Shown one piece after another: positions 26,494 to 38,479 of a DNA stretch of 64,000 nt. The position numbers were made by a program, and so were the translations under genes. The stretch is from contig JAUPFP010000007.1 of NCBI GenBank assembly GCA_036925085.1, forward strand, positions 1,766,247 through 1,830,246, read 5' to 3'. The DNA comes from Brachycybe producta (Eukaryota > Arthropoda > Diplopoda > Playtdesmida > Andrognathidae). How positions within the stretch are numbered: position 1 is the first letter of the stretch; each line of letters opens with the position of its first letter. Below the pieces are notes generated by a model. It saw only the letters and a list, made by a program, of their open reading frames with translations. It did no database searches and had not been told where the DNA came from.

Positions 26494-26957
26494 CTATAAA
26501 TCAGTGCTCCCCAACCTTTTTATCGCCGCGGACCGGTCAACGTTTGATAATTTTACCGCGGCCCACTGAGGGGGGGGGGGACGTTGATTGTTTATATTTT
26601 AGATTGTTTTGATTTAATAATTTTAATTTAATTGTATTTAAACATGCCTTCAAAATAAAATACAGTTACATCAAAAAATGAATATAAAGTGATTTAACAT
26701 TTTAACTCACTAGAACGCTAAATCAATGAGAACCCTGAGCTTGTTTCTTTGCAACAAGACGGTTCCATCTGGGGGTAATAGGAGACAATGACACCCAAAG
26801 TGTGTTGCTTATGTCCAGTTTATTCCGTTGTTTTGTTTTGGTTGCTGTCACTGCAGAAAATGGAAATAATTTAATGTTCCTTGGGCGGCCCGGTACCATT
26901 TGATCCACGGACCAGTACCGGTCCGCGGCCCGGGGGTTGGGGACTACTGCTATAAAT
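26494..26957. mobile_element. hAT-superfamily DNA transposon, non-autonomous, with 8-bp TSD
   Basis: The 448-bp element (26502-26949) is flanked by perfect ctataaat copies at 26494-26501 and 26950-26957; an 8-bp duplication is the hAT signature. The termini are inverted: cagtgctccccaacc at the left and, read inversely, cagtagtccccaacc at the right, with matching ccgcggaccgg blocks inboard. It is much more GC-rich at its ends than its AT-rich host. Elements with CAGnGnTCCCCAACC and GCGGACCGG ends are widespread in animals and are linked in the literature to horizontal spread. Confidence 0.88.
26723..26908 (-). pseudogene. Remnant of hAT transposase C-terminus
   Basis: The minus-strand frame inside the hAT element ends in a stop at 26723. 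Its last 30 or so residues (NTLWVSLSPITPRWNRLV, then AKKQAQGSH) resemble the C-terminal tail of hAT/ZBED-type transposases as I remember it. The dimerisation core and catalytic domain are absent, so this is an internally deleted relic and not a working protein. The upstream part of the frame is probably non-coding. The assignment is from memory. Confidence 0.5.
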
Positions 26958-27509
26958 GACTTAAACCCATAATGACGAACTCCTTTTCAAGAGTTCTTAA
27001 AAAAATCCAGGATTTTTTTTATCTTGAAACCCTAATCTGAGGTTAAAGTTCAAGTTCAGAAAACCAAAACAGAAATTTAAGAGTAAGAAACGAACCAAGA
27101 TCCAAATTCAAGAAGAAAACTTTCAAACTTGAACTTCAACTTAAAGCCTCAACGTTCAGGGTTCGAGGGTTCTCAAAAAACAAAGATTTTTTTTAGTTAT
27201 AAACTTATAAGTTATAACCCTGTTCTGAGGGTTCAAATTAAATATTAAATGCTTGGTTTTCTTCTTGAATTCCGGCCTTAGTGCTAACACAAAATTGGAA
27301 AAAAATGTTCATTTACTATCTTAAGTAAAGAAATTAATTATTTTTCTTGTATAAAAATAGAACGAAATGGTTTGCTGAAAAAAATATTTATAGAAAACAA
27401 TTTCCGCTGACTTTTTATTAAATGAATGTGACTCAGTCATTTTTTTACTCTTATTAATTCATATAAATTTAATTTTCTTTTAAAATAATCTGAAAATAAG
27501 ATTGATAGT

Positions 27510-27812
27510 CACTAGGGCTCGGATTTTTATGCAATTTCCAAGCAAATGTTTCTCAATTTGTGGCTCCAAGTGCTTAAATTGTGAAGTAATTAGAGCAACT
27601 GCAATTATGCTTTTTCTAATCAAAAGAGGCTGGTTAGAGGCTAGATGTTGACAAGAGTTCTAGCTTCTAACGAGTGTGTTTGATTGCAAAAAAAAAACAT
27701 AAATTGTTGATTGATCTAAAATGAGTATTGTTACTTCACAATTGGCTCTTGGGGCTACAGATTGAGAAACATTTGCTTGATATTGCATAAAAATCCTAGC
27801 CCTAATAATCAC
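27510..27812. repeat. MITE, family B
   Basis: A well-preserved copy: agggctcggatttttatgca and tgtttctcaatttgtggctc at the left; ggctacagattgagaaacat and gcataaaaatcctagccct at the right. The flanks are tagtcact and taatcact, which match at 7 of 8 positions, as expected for an aged 8-bp duplication. Confidence 0.78.
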
Positions 27813-29750
27813 TTATTTTTCCAATATACAGGTCTACAAATTTTAGTACAATGTAATTGTAAGATTGGACCTCAATATAGGCTTTTTTTACCTATGGAGG
27901 GGATCTGAAAAAAAAAAAACACGTTGAAAAAAATATTAAATAACTGTCAGGTTCACATCTTTATATTGTGTTCAATGTATTTTTTTTTAATGTTAATATT
28001 ATTAACGCCAATTCATCATGTAAGAAATTCCACGGGACTCTTAATTCATTTAACTCTTTAAATGTCTTCTTCTTCTCTTTTTTCAAGAAAAAAAAAGTAG
28101 AATCCTAATAAGAAATCCTCACTGGAATATGTTTGGGTTCTGAATACTAAACTAAATATAACAACACTTGAAAGAAAAAGCCTTCTAGTTTTTTTCTTCT
28201 TCTTCTTAAGAAAGTCAGCATCATCATCATGAAAAATCGAATTATAATTTTTATAATCATCATTAATCATAAATGGAAATGACTTGAAAAAAATAATTTC
28301 TAACATTAATTATTTTATGCTTCAATCGAATATTTTTTATCAATTATTTTTGGTTACTTTTTATTTGATAAAAGCGAATAATTTTGGTGGTGAATTTCTA
28401 AATTTTAATATTTTTCATGTTGCTTGATTTTTGAAAACCGTGTTTTCATGCAAAAAAAAAAACGCAAAATTTATTATTGCAAAATCGACTTGAACTTTTA
28501 GAGGATTTGGACATTTGTTCCTCTGTCACAGGCTTTCTTGGCTGCTTGAATTTTAAATTTTTCAAATTCAAAGAATCAGGTGGCTGATTGCAAGCCAACT
28601 TCTCAGAGACAATTCTATAAAAGAAAAGAATTTCCGGATATGCTTGATTTTGCTATTTTTTTTTATCAAATATGAGGCATGTGAAAGCCTCATAGAAGGA
28701 GGTCATTGGTGCAAACATGGCGTCGTCTACATATATGTTCATATATATTTTTCTTTATATTCTGACCGACACACTGAACGTCGCCACATTCAAATCTTCT
28801 CGAGGTGGATTAGATACTTTCTTTCTTGAGAAAAATGGGTGGAGCTAGCATCAATCCCCGGACAATGTTTTTATTTACAAATGCCAAGTCCACATGATGT
28901 TTCCGAACACTACTTTTCTGTTTTCTTTACACATAGGCCTAATAGCTTTTTTTTTTAGTTTCCGGACAAAGATTTTATTTCAAGTCAGCAAGAATTTACA
29001 GATTTGAAGAAAAAAAAACATCAGCATTTTATATGTATAATCCTATATTTTTTCTAGGCTTCTGTCCAACTTTTATCTTAATTCAGTTATTTCCTATGGG
29101 TTTAAAAGTTTTTTTTTAATATTTTGGTTTTTGGTTGACCACCACCAGAGGGTGAGAGGGGGGGGGGGGTCAATATTTTTATGAACAAGTTTTTGGTGTA
29201 TAAATTGTAGTAATAACTTCTGTTTTATATTATCTACATATAACTCTTACTTTGCTCATAATAGATTTTTTTATCTGTCTGAATACACTTAAGTATGTTG
29301 ACCAAAACCTTCTTAAGTAGATATTTCTTACAAACTAGAAAATTCATGTACAATATGACATGGAGCAACTAATAGGGTGATGATGACGTCAAAGTATATT
29401 GTAAATCTTTACGTGGCTGGAAGGAGGGTGTAAAACAATGTCATCTATTACGACATAGGTCTTAAAATATGACGTCATTTGGTCGCAAGAATGCCTTCTT
29501 TTAAAAGTAATTTCCCTTTTCTTTGAAAATCTTGTTTGTGTGTGTTGTCTAGTCTCATCAATTTTAGTTTCAGTTTCGAGCTCTTATTTTTCTCTTTTTT
29601 GGTCTGTTTATGTCTTTTCTAGTAAAACAACAACCACTAACAAGCAAGCAAGTGGAGTATTGCTTATATTGGTCATATTTAAGCTGATTTTGATCTGGTT
29701 ATTAGTAACAAAATCAAGAAGAAAAAATTGAAAATTAATGTTTTTTAACA
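27813..29750. other. Intergenic, no gene seen
   Basis: AT-rich DNA. The block ctttcttggctgcttgaatt near 28530 has a relative near 6370 (cttcttggctgcttgcag), so a further unnamed repeat family is present. A G run lies at about 29158-29170. Confidence 0.4.
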
Positions 29751-29787
29751 TTAAAAGCTTATTTTGAAAAATATCAACATGAAAATA

Positions 29788-30140
29788 TTCTGAAGTGATT
29801 GAGTTACCCTTCTAGTTTCTAAAACCCTTTCTAATTCCTCTTCTAAAAGTTAGAATAATCCAAGAGTTCAAAAATCAGCTGTTCATAAACCCCATCTTAT
29901 TCTGAAGTGATTGAGTTACCCTTCTAGTTTCTAAAACACTTTCTATTTCCTCTTCTAAAAGTTAGATTAATCCAAGAGTTCGAAAATCAGCTGTTCATAA
30001 ACCCCATCTTATTCTGAAGGGATTGAGTTACCCTTCTAGTTTCTAAAACTCTTTCTAATTCCTCTTCTAAAAGTTAGAATAAACAAAGAGTTCGAAAATC
30101 AGCTGTTCATAAACCCCCCCCCCCCCCCCCCCCCCCCCCA
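29788..30140. repeat. Three tandem 112-bp units of family A arm, with poly-C expansion
   Basis: Units start at 29788, 29900 and 30012, each beginning ttctgaag(t/g)gattgagtta and running through cttctagtttctaaaac, ttcctcttctaaaagtta and atcagctgttcataaac. Units 1 and 2 end in CCCC before atctta. In unit 3 the same site has grown to 26 C (30114-30139). Confidence 0.93.
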
Positions 30141-31117
30141 TCTTAAGGATATTTTTATGTTGCGATTATCTTTCAAAATAAGCTTTTTTTATGTCAGTTT
30201 TAAGCAGATGATATTTTTTTTAAAAAACAATGTTTGTCTTATTTTGAAAATTAAGTAATTCAGGTTTAGTTTTAATTTCATCTTAGTGTTATTTCCAAAA
30301 TAAAAGGCAGATTAACCAGAGTTAGAAAATTAACTGTTTATAAAACATTATTAACTGTTATTTTTATACAAAGTAGAAAAACAGTCTAGAAGACTAGAAG
30401 GGGCCTTAATAACCTTTTCTTTCACATCTTTTGTAATTATTATGGTTGTTGTTTTTTTTTAGATCCTCATTTAATGTGCTTTTGTTTATGTTGAAGGGAT
30501 TTTTTTGAATTATTTCTATTTTATCTGTATTGGTATTTTTCTGTTTGAAATGGGGTATTAGGTCTTTTTTTTTAAGCCACTTGGAATGACCTCTTCCGGT
30601 TCTGTAATTTCTCTGGCAAAAGACAAACGATGCAGCAATTCATTCTTATCTTCATCTCTCAAAATGTATATATACACAATAGCCCTCCTACTCTTCTTTT
30701 AATAATATTACAAGTATAGAAAGACAAATATATATACAGGCGAAAATTATTGATTTTTCTTCTTCTTCTTCTTTGACGAACTTCCAACAACAAAAATAAT
30801 CTGCCTTTTGTTTGTCTTTGGCCTTTTTAATGTTTTTCACTTCTTTTTTTTTAAAAAAATAGAGGCGTTGTTATAAATGGAATCTATACAATTTATATAG
30901 AACTACACTATAACCTCCTTCCCTCCTATATATATTGGAAACCATTGAATGTCCAGTGGCCCATAACATTGCATGGTCTGAAATCAGGGTTGGGAGGACG
31001 ATGTTGCAAAAAAGGGAGCCTCATCTCAGTGTCTTTTTTTTTTTTAAACTGAAAACGAAAAATGGTATTGTGATCATATGATGGTCAAACTGTTTTCACT
31101 TAACGGGTGGTGGCCAT
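30141..31117. other. Intergenic, family A fragments, no gene seen
   Basis: Family A pieces continue to about 30400 (aagcagatgatatt, then aaaggcagattaacc). The rest is T-rich, with short AT and TTC runs. Confidence 0.45.
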
Positions 31118-31775
31118 CTTAAGGTGACTGAATAGATATTTATTTTGTTTTTATCACCTCTGGATGGTGCCACTGCAGTTTTCTATTATCATGATGTAGA
31201 GGTGGCAACGGATTGAACTGAACCGTTTCTACTTGAACTGGTTTAATCAGTTCGCTTTTTTTTTGGAAACCGTCGAGCTTCATGAACATGTTCAAACCGG
31301 TTCGAACCGGTTCCCAATATGCATTAACAGATTTGAGGCGGTGCATATTTGGAACAGTTCGTCAAGATCGACGAACTGATTAGAACCGGTTCCGAATATG
31401 CATTCGCAGATTTGTGTAGCATATTAGTTAGAGGTGGCAAAGGGTAGAACCGAACCGTTTCCACTCGGTTCTGAATCTGTTCTTATCAGTTCGACCTATA
31501 CTGACAAACCAGTTCTAGTAATTGGCGAACCGGTTTTACTTGTTCCGAACCGTTGACATTTTCTAAAGATAGTCATTAAAAAAACTTTTAACATAGTAAT
31601 TTACCATTCTAGTTTTGAAAACAATTAAAATGTGTTCGAGTAAAAAATTCGCTTGATGTTTTTGCGTCCAAATTTTTTTTTTCCAAAAAACATCTATTGA
31701 GCACAGCATTTTTCACTGCAGTGGTGCCATCCGGGGGAACAAAAACAAAATAAATTATCTATTCAGCCAGCTTAA
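31118..31775. repeat. Long inverted-terminal element (family H) with internal duplication
   Basis: The left terminus cttaaggtgactgaatagat and the block tggatggtgccactgcagt are mirrored at the right by actgcagtggtgccatccgg and ctattcagccagcttaa. Inside, a unit beginning agaggtggcaa(c/a)gg occurs at about 31197 and 31431 and is rich in aaccggttcgaacc-type palindromes. A relative of the right end is at 59300-59415 and, there, part of the left arm lies at 59180-59290. Confidence 0.75.
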
Positions 31776-32434
31776 AAATATTTTAAATAATTGAATAGGT
31801 CTCTTGAATGTATAAAAAAATAAACTGCTTCTCTTTGGTTTTCTGATGAAACTATTTTTCAAGTATTATTGCAAAGGGGGGGGGGGGGTCCATAGGGTTG
31901 TCCATCCATGTAAGCCTATATATGGAGCTATATTATATAAGGTCTTAAGATTAAGATTGAGTTTTGTTGTTGTGTTTTTTTATCTGAAAAAAAGAAAATG
32001 GCTTCTTCCAATCTATTTTTTATACAAAAGAAATTGAAATTGTTTCAAGAAAAAGAGAAATATTTACGGTCATATTGTATTGTTAGTCCTACTTTTTTTC
32101 TCTCTCTTTTCGAATAAAAATGTGATTCGAAGAAAGATTTCAACTTTTTCTTTTTTTGGTTGTGTATTTTCAGGGTTTATAAAATTATTTGGTTTTTTTA
32201 TTATTACACTTTTATTCTAAGGAAGTTTGATTTCAATTGTAATTTTAGAAGTTGATTTTCTTTACAAATGAAAATATATTCTGAGCCGGGTTTCTAACAT
32301 TTTCACTTTAGACCTGCATTATTATTAAATTGAAAAAGAAAAGACAAACAGATTCTACAATTTAATTAAATTATTTGCTATTTTTTTATATTTTTATTGT
32401 GTGTCCTTTGTTTAACAAAAGACACAAATTTAAG
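31776..32434. other. Intergenic AT-rich DNA, no gene seen
   Basis: A G run (31877-31887) and T-rich stretches; nothing recognisable. Confidence 0.4.
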
Positions 32435-32665
32435 AAAAAATTGACAGTGCCTTAGAAACTAGAACGGTAGCTGAATCACTTAATAATTATTTTCATTTTA
32501 ATATCTTTCAGAATAAGACAACTTTCAAAAAAAAAATATTGTCCTAAAAAGTTGGCCAATTTTCAAACTGATATAAAATGCTTATTTTAAAAGACTTCAG
32601 AACATTGAGCTACCCTTCTAGTTTTTAAAAACACATTCAAGTTTCTCGTATTTTTGAATAACTGA
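32435..32665. repeat. Foldback element, family A
   Basis: Left gccttagaaactagaacggt; right ttgagctacccttctagttt; mirrored around the centre near 32550. Confidence 0.7.
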
Positions 32666-32857
32666 ATTATGTAAGACTATTTTTATGTTGATATATTTTA
32701 AAATAAATAAACTTTTTATCAATTAAAAAATAATCAAATTTTGCAAAGTCTGATAATATATATTTTTTGCCCAATTTGAAATGAAGAAATGAAAATGGAG
32801 AATTTGTAAATTTTGATGGGAAAAAAGTTTATTTTTGAAAAATGCGACAATTTTTTA

Positions 32858-33240
32858 AAGTGGTTTTAAAATGTAATTGCCTCTCGAACTCTTTGATTAT
32901 TCAGTTTTTCAGGTGCAAAATGAAAGGAAACTTGAATGTTTTTAAAAACTAGAAGGGTAGCTTAATCACTGAAAGGTATTTTTCATGTTGATATTTTTAA
33001 AAATAAGCTTTTTATGTTAAGTTTAAAAAATATCCAACTATATAACGATATTTTTTTAATCTTTGTCTATTTTGGAAGATATCAACATGAAAATACCCTT
33101 AAGTGACTGAGCTCTACTTTATATAAAACACTTTCTAGTTTCTTTTAAATTTGCTTTTGTAAAACAGAAACTAACCATCTTAAGTGATATAATTACTCTT
33201 CTAGTTTCTAAAACACTTTTAAATTTCTTTTTATGTAGTT
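32858..33240. repeat. Foldback element, family A
   Basis: Left arm aatgtaattgcctctcgaac, then caggtgcaaaatgaaaggaa and aaaaactagaagggtagctt; right arm gatatcaacatgaaaatacc, then gtgactgagct. A second right-arm fragment follows at about 33180-33230. Confidence 0.72.
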
Positions 33241-34549
33241 TCCCATCTTAATTTGACTAATTTTACGACAAGAAGGGCAGTTAAGTAATAATCTTGAGGG
33301 GCTTAGAAGCCAAGAGAAATAAGTGACAAAAATAATGTTTCTAAGTAATTAGAGAGTTCAAACTTCAAAGTAAGAGACTTTCATAGGCATCAATGTTATA
33401 TTTCTACGTTTTGAAACGCTATAAAAGCAGCATTGAGGAGCTTTTTTTTTCATTTATTCCTCTTTTCTATCAAATTTTTTATCATGTGATTGACAAAATG
33501 TGATGCTTATCTCCATTTTGTTTTAGAAAAAAAAATGTCACTTATTCTTCTTGGCTTGTAAGCCCCTTTGATTTTTAAAAAATCCATTCTGAAAAATGAT
33601 AACAACAACAATAACACTCTCTTTCCATCATTCTGTCCACCACCCTTATCCATTGTTATCAATATATATGGAGTGAAATGGTGGTAATTATAATGAGGTC
33701 CTATGGTGTATTTGTGTGTACTTTTAAGGTACCCACTACTACAGTTTTTCATTGTGTGTAAAACGCAATTATTTGCCAGACCCAATTATAAACAGATATA
33801 TAAGAGAGAGAAATCTACCCACACACACACACTTCTGTTTGTGAATTGCATACTAGAAATACCCTTAATAGGCCAAACTACATGACTTACAGAACCCATC
33901 TCTCTTTTTTTTATATATATTTATTAAAAACATCTTCAAAATTGTAATATAGGCCTACAAATAGACTGGGTTCTTCTGCGTTTGATATCAAATGCGGAAT
34001 TTTTCTTCTTCTTCTTCTTCTTCTTCTGCCTTTTTAAAAGCATTTTTAATATAATTGGCATGTTTACATGGATGCCAAAAGTGACTTAATGATGGAATTT
34101 ATATTATTGTATGATTTTTTTTCTGTCAAAGAAGAAAAAAAATATTCCTTAACCACATTTTTTTAAGCCTAAAATCATTTCAAGACTTTATTCATAGGGA
34201 TTCGGGAATAAATATCTACGCCTTACATATAGGTCCTTTTTATTCACGGGTCATCGTGTTTTATGATGATGTTTATATGTATGCACTTATTTGCACTTTA
34301 TATGAAGTTTACTCTTGATTTCATCGTAAAATGATGTCTTGCTTATTTTTTCTTTGAATATTATTTTTTAAAAAAGAAAAAATTAGGGCCATATGGGTCC
34401 TTTAGAGATAACAATAGATTAATAATGCATGAACTTACATTAGGCCCTATAATAATGAGGAGGCTACACACACATTGAATTGAAATGCAAATAGTATACT
34501 TCCAGAATAACTTGTTTAGTCTCTCTCTCTCTTTCAAGAGCAACAACAT
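33241..34549. other. Intergenic, no gene seen
   Basis: AT-rich with a (TTC)n run (about 34002-34026) and short CA and TA runs. A fragment near 33385-33440 resembles the outer arm of the composite element at 9595. Confidence 0.4.
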
Positions 34550-34876
34550 TAAGGAGAAATTGAAAATGTGTTAGAAACTAGAACGACAGCTGAATTACTT
34601 CAGAGTATAATTTTCATGTTTGATATATTTTAAAATAAGCTTTTTTATATATATAAAATACAAATATCGTCTGCTTAATGTTGAATTAAATTCAAATTGA
34701 TATAAAAAGCTTAATTTAAACAATATCAAAATGAAAAATTACTATATGGAAGGATTGAGCTATACGATTCTAGTTTCTAAAAAAAAACATTTGCAATTTT
34801 CTCTTCATTTTGTTTCTGAAAGACAGAATAATCAGACTTCTATAGGTTCGTTAACACTTAAAAGAAACACCTTAAA
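34550..34876. repeat. Foldback element, family A
   Basis: Left gtgttagaaactagaacgac, centre aaatatcgtctgcttaatg, right attctagtttctaaaa and ctgaaagacagaataatcag, ending aaacaccttaa. Confidence 0.75.
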
Positions 34877-35800
34877 ATGAAATTTTTTGCAATCTCAATT
34901 GGTCTCAAATAATAAAAGGATGAAATCATGAAACTACGAATATATATTTACATGCGGATTTTTATGTTTAAAAACATAATTTCAAATAAAAATATTTACC
35001 TATTTTTCAAACATTGAATAGGCCTAATTTTGATGCCTGATGATTTGTGATGAAATGAAAAAATAAAGTTACTTATTTTTAAAATCCTTTTAAAATATCA
35101 TTAAATTGTAATTTAAATTTTTTATCTTAAACTTTACTAGTTTGTGGTTCACATTAAAGTTCTATTGAATATAAAATATGATGGCGAAAGAGAGAAAGAG
35201 AGAGAGAGAGAGAGATCCTTATATTGAAATACAATCTGGTCCTTTCAATGATATTTTCAAAACTGAAGTTTGAAACCCACTTTCACATTTGATGCAAAAC
35301 ATTTTCTTTTATGATGGTGACCCATTGGTCTTTTTTTCTAATTTAATGTTGGCTGCAGCTGCCCATTCCTTATAGAAATTAACGTTTGTCCCTAAATGTC
35401 ATTGTGTTGATATAGATAGACCCCCCCTCCTCCTCCCCCTCCTTCTAGTCTACTATTGTCAACCATTTTTACTATACTGGGACACAAAAGACCCCCCTCT
35501 TTTCCATACTAAATCAGCTGTTCTCTTTACTATTTTATAAAAAAAAATATCCTCTTGAACGAATCTTATTTTAGATCCAAACTTAATTTATTCATTCGAT
35601 TTTAATTTTATAAAATATATATTTTTTATAATAAATAAAAAGATTTCTTTTTACAATTTAAACTTAAAAACAAATAATTGTCTGTAGGGCCTCTTACTGA
35701 AATTGTTTTTGAAGAACTAACTATAGGGGCAATTCAAATATAGAGTATATGGGACCATATTATTAAAGAATGCCCGTGGTTGTATTCAACCTCAGAGCAA
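34877..35800. other. Intergenic, no gene seen
   Basis: AT-rich with a GA run (about 35192-35214) and C-rich patches near 35420. Confidence 0.4.
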
Positions 35801-35803
35801 CAT

Positions 35804-36418
35804 AAAGGTCGATTCACACTATACACTGAAGGCAGGGTCCGGTCAAATATTGTATACTAGAGAGAGATTTTCAATTGAAATCATGCGATGTGTTTAGAAA
35901 AAGTCGGCGTTCACACTGGCGCGACAACACTCGGATCAAAATGGTTTTCTCAAATTCTCTTAGAAAAATTTAAACGGACCGTTCCTGGACCATATTTTTA
36001 TTGGATATAGTGTGAAGCGACCCTTTACCAACAACTCTTTTATCAGTTGCAAGTTAACCCTAACAGAACTCTAGCCTCTAACCAGGCTTTGAGATTGCAA
36101 AAAAAGCATAATATTTTTTTGCGTTAGGGCCGATTCACACTATAGAGTTCAAAACAAGATCCAGTCATGATCCATCGGCCGACTGGGTCGCAAGTGAATG
36201 TGGCGCTAAAGGGTCTCTACACATTATCAGATCATAAAACGTTCCTCAGCTCATGGTCCGAGATGGTCCGCCGATCATGATCTGAATGTGGTCGCGCTAG
36301 TGTGAACGCCGACTTTCTTAAATGCATTATATTTCAATTGAAAATTCTCTAGTATGATATTTGACCACAACGGTCAACCGGACCCTTACCTTGACTGTAT
36401 AGTGTGAATGTACCCTTA
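35804..36418. repeat. Palindromic element of about 615 bp (family G)
   Basis: The left arm has gattcacactatacactgaa, ccggtcaaatattgtata, ttttcaattgaaat and agtcggcgttcacac. The right arm mirrors these as gtgtgaacgccgacttt, atttcaattgaaaattctct, gatatttgaccaca and actgtatagtgtgaat. The middle (about 35990-36150) contains another mirrored pair around gattcacactata, so a second related copy may be nested. It is GC-richer than its surroundings and has no coding frame. Confidence 0.75.
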
Positions 36419-37130
36419 ACTGTATATATATGCAAATTAATCTTGCAATTGATTGGTTGTTATACAGAAGGTTTAATACCCTCTTTTTGCTTTTAAAAAA
36501 AATCATTGGCCTTTATGTTGTTACCAAAAAAAAAAACTGAACGGAGAATCCTCTTGAAAAGGGGCCTTTGCCCTCTGAAAATGTAGATTTTTATCCCAAC
36601 TCCCCCCCTTATCCTTATTTTTCTTATCCTGTTCCCAATATTTCTGTTCATTGTCAGTCTTCAAGTATAACAATAGATTGATTTGAATATACAACAAGGC
36701 CTAAATATAACTGGGATTTTTTTTCTTTCTACTCTCTCTATAATATCTATTTCCCTTCTTTGTTGTTATTCAAAGTCAAAGCCTCATGATTCAAATGACA
36801 TTTGTTACTTAAAACTCTTGTAGACATTTTTTTTTATTATTTCTTCTTCTTTGCTTATGAGAGAGGAGGCTATATGGGCTAATGGTCATCTTTTATGTTT
36901 GTCTATGTTTATTTAAAGAGTAGAAAAAGGGAGAGCAAGAAATAGGGGCTGCTATAGAGAAACTCATGTTAAACCAATTGGAACTTTTGCACATTTTTCA
37001 TTGATGATATCAGTTTCTTGATACTTTTTTTTTTGATAACATGATAAAAAATGTCTTGTATAATGGGGAATTTACATCCAAAATATATTTAACGGTAATC
37101 AATATAGTTGATACACTAATTTATACGATT
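36419..37130. other. Intergenic, no gene seen
   Basis: AT-rich with T runs; nothing recognisable. Confidence 0.4.
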
Positions 37131-37134
37131 AATT

Positions 37135-37455
37135 AATGAACGGATTTTTATGCAAAATATAAAGCAAATGTTTCTCAATTTGTGGCCCCCCCCCCCCCAA
37201 CCTAAATGCCAATTGTCATTATTATTAAAGCAACTGCAATTAGGATTTTTCTAATCAAAAGAAGACTCGTTAGACACTAGATATCTGGTGATTATCTATT
37301 GATTAACTATAGTACTAGCCTCTAACCAGGTGTTTTTGATTGCAAAAACCATTATTGTTGGTTGATCTAAACAGGGGATTGTTAGTTAGCAATTGGTTCT
37401 TGGCAAGTGACATATTGAGATGGCATGATATTGCATCAAAATCCGAGCCCTAATT
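37135..37455. repeat. MITE, family B
   Basis: cggatttttatgcaaaat and aatgtttctcaatttgtggc at the left; ttgcatcaaaatccgagccc at the right. A run of about 11 C interrupts the left arm near 37188. Confidence 0.7.
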
Positions 37456-38085
37456 ATAATTAATTAAATATATTTATTGTATAAGAAAATGTGTTTGTTT
37501 GTTTTGATATTAGGAACTAATATAGTTTTCATTCTTTTTTTTAATTCTGAATGCAATTTAATATGATAAAAAAACAACCTCTCATAAAAGACTTTTGCTG
37601 TTTTATATAATAATTTCTAGTTTGTAACATGTAAACTGTTATTGTTGTTGTCAAATGTAAGAGACAACCGCATAAAATGTCCATTAAGGGTTAATTGCTG
37701 CTGGACCAAAGCATTATAAAATGCTCAGTGGATATCAAGTTATATTCTCATTGTTCCACCCTTAAATCCCACCTCATTTCCCAGGTGAAACACGATTCTT
37801 TAAGTAAAAATGCTTTAGTAACATCAATAAAAGATGCCGTGACGTTGTAACAACAACCACACCATCATTTCCTTTATATTTTCCTATTTTCCTATATGGT
37901 ATTATTGGTTGTGATTCTTATGTGGTAGAGGGTAGGAATGGGGATGGGATGTTTTTTTTTCTTTCAGGAATGTCTTTGGAAAATTGAAATCATTTTCTAG
38001 TGATGGGGCGCCATCTATTACATAATGTCTTAGACATTAAACACATTTTTGCTTGCATTTTTTTTAATAAAATACGTTGAATAAT

Positions 38086-38479
38086 TATTGAAAATTAAAG
38101 AATTGAAAATTGAAAAATTGAAAATTGAAGAATTGAAAATTGAAAAATTGAAGAATTGGAAATTGAAAAATTGAAGAATTGAAAATTGAAGAATTGAAAA
38201 TTGAAGAATTGAAAAATTGAAGAATTGAAGAATTGAAGAATTGAAGAATTGAAGAATTGAAAAATTGAAGAATTGAAAAATTGAAGAATTGAAAAATTGA
38301 AGAATTGAAAAATTGAAGAATTGAAAAATTGAAGAATTGAAAAATTGAAAATTGAAAAATTGAAGAATTGAAAATTGAAGAATTGAAAAATTGAAGAATT
38401 CAAAAATTCAAAAATTGAAAATTGAAGAATTGAAAATTGAAAAATTGAAGAATTGAAAAATTGAAGAATTGAAAATAGA
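38086..38479. repeat. Minisatellite of attga-based 7/8-bp units
   Basis: Nearly 400 bp of attgaaa, attgaaaa and attgaaga units in changing order. It leaves a 135-codon minus frame of Phe, Ser, Ile, Leu, Asn and Gln that has no other sign of being a gene. Confidence 0.95.

Larger units (their letters stand above)
26265..27290. repeat. Family N repeat interrupted by a hAT element
   Basis: Blocks such as cccaaattcaagga, cacttgaacttcaa and gttcaagaagaaaact occur on both sides of the hAT element at 26502-26949 and match 12715-13204. The family N copy is therefore the older insertion. Confidence 0.6.

Noticed and set aside
38086..38479. Possible CRISPR-like or regularly spaced array
   Set aside because: The units are 7-8 bp without unique spacers and the genome is eukaryotic.
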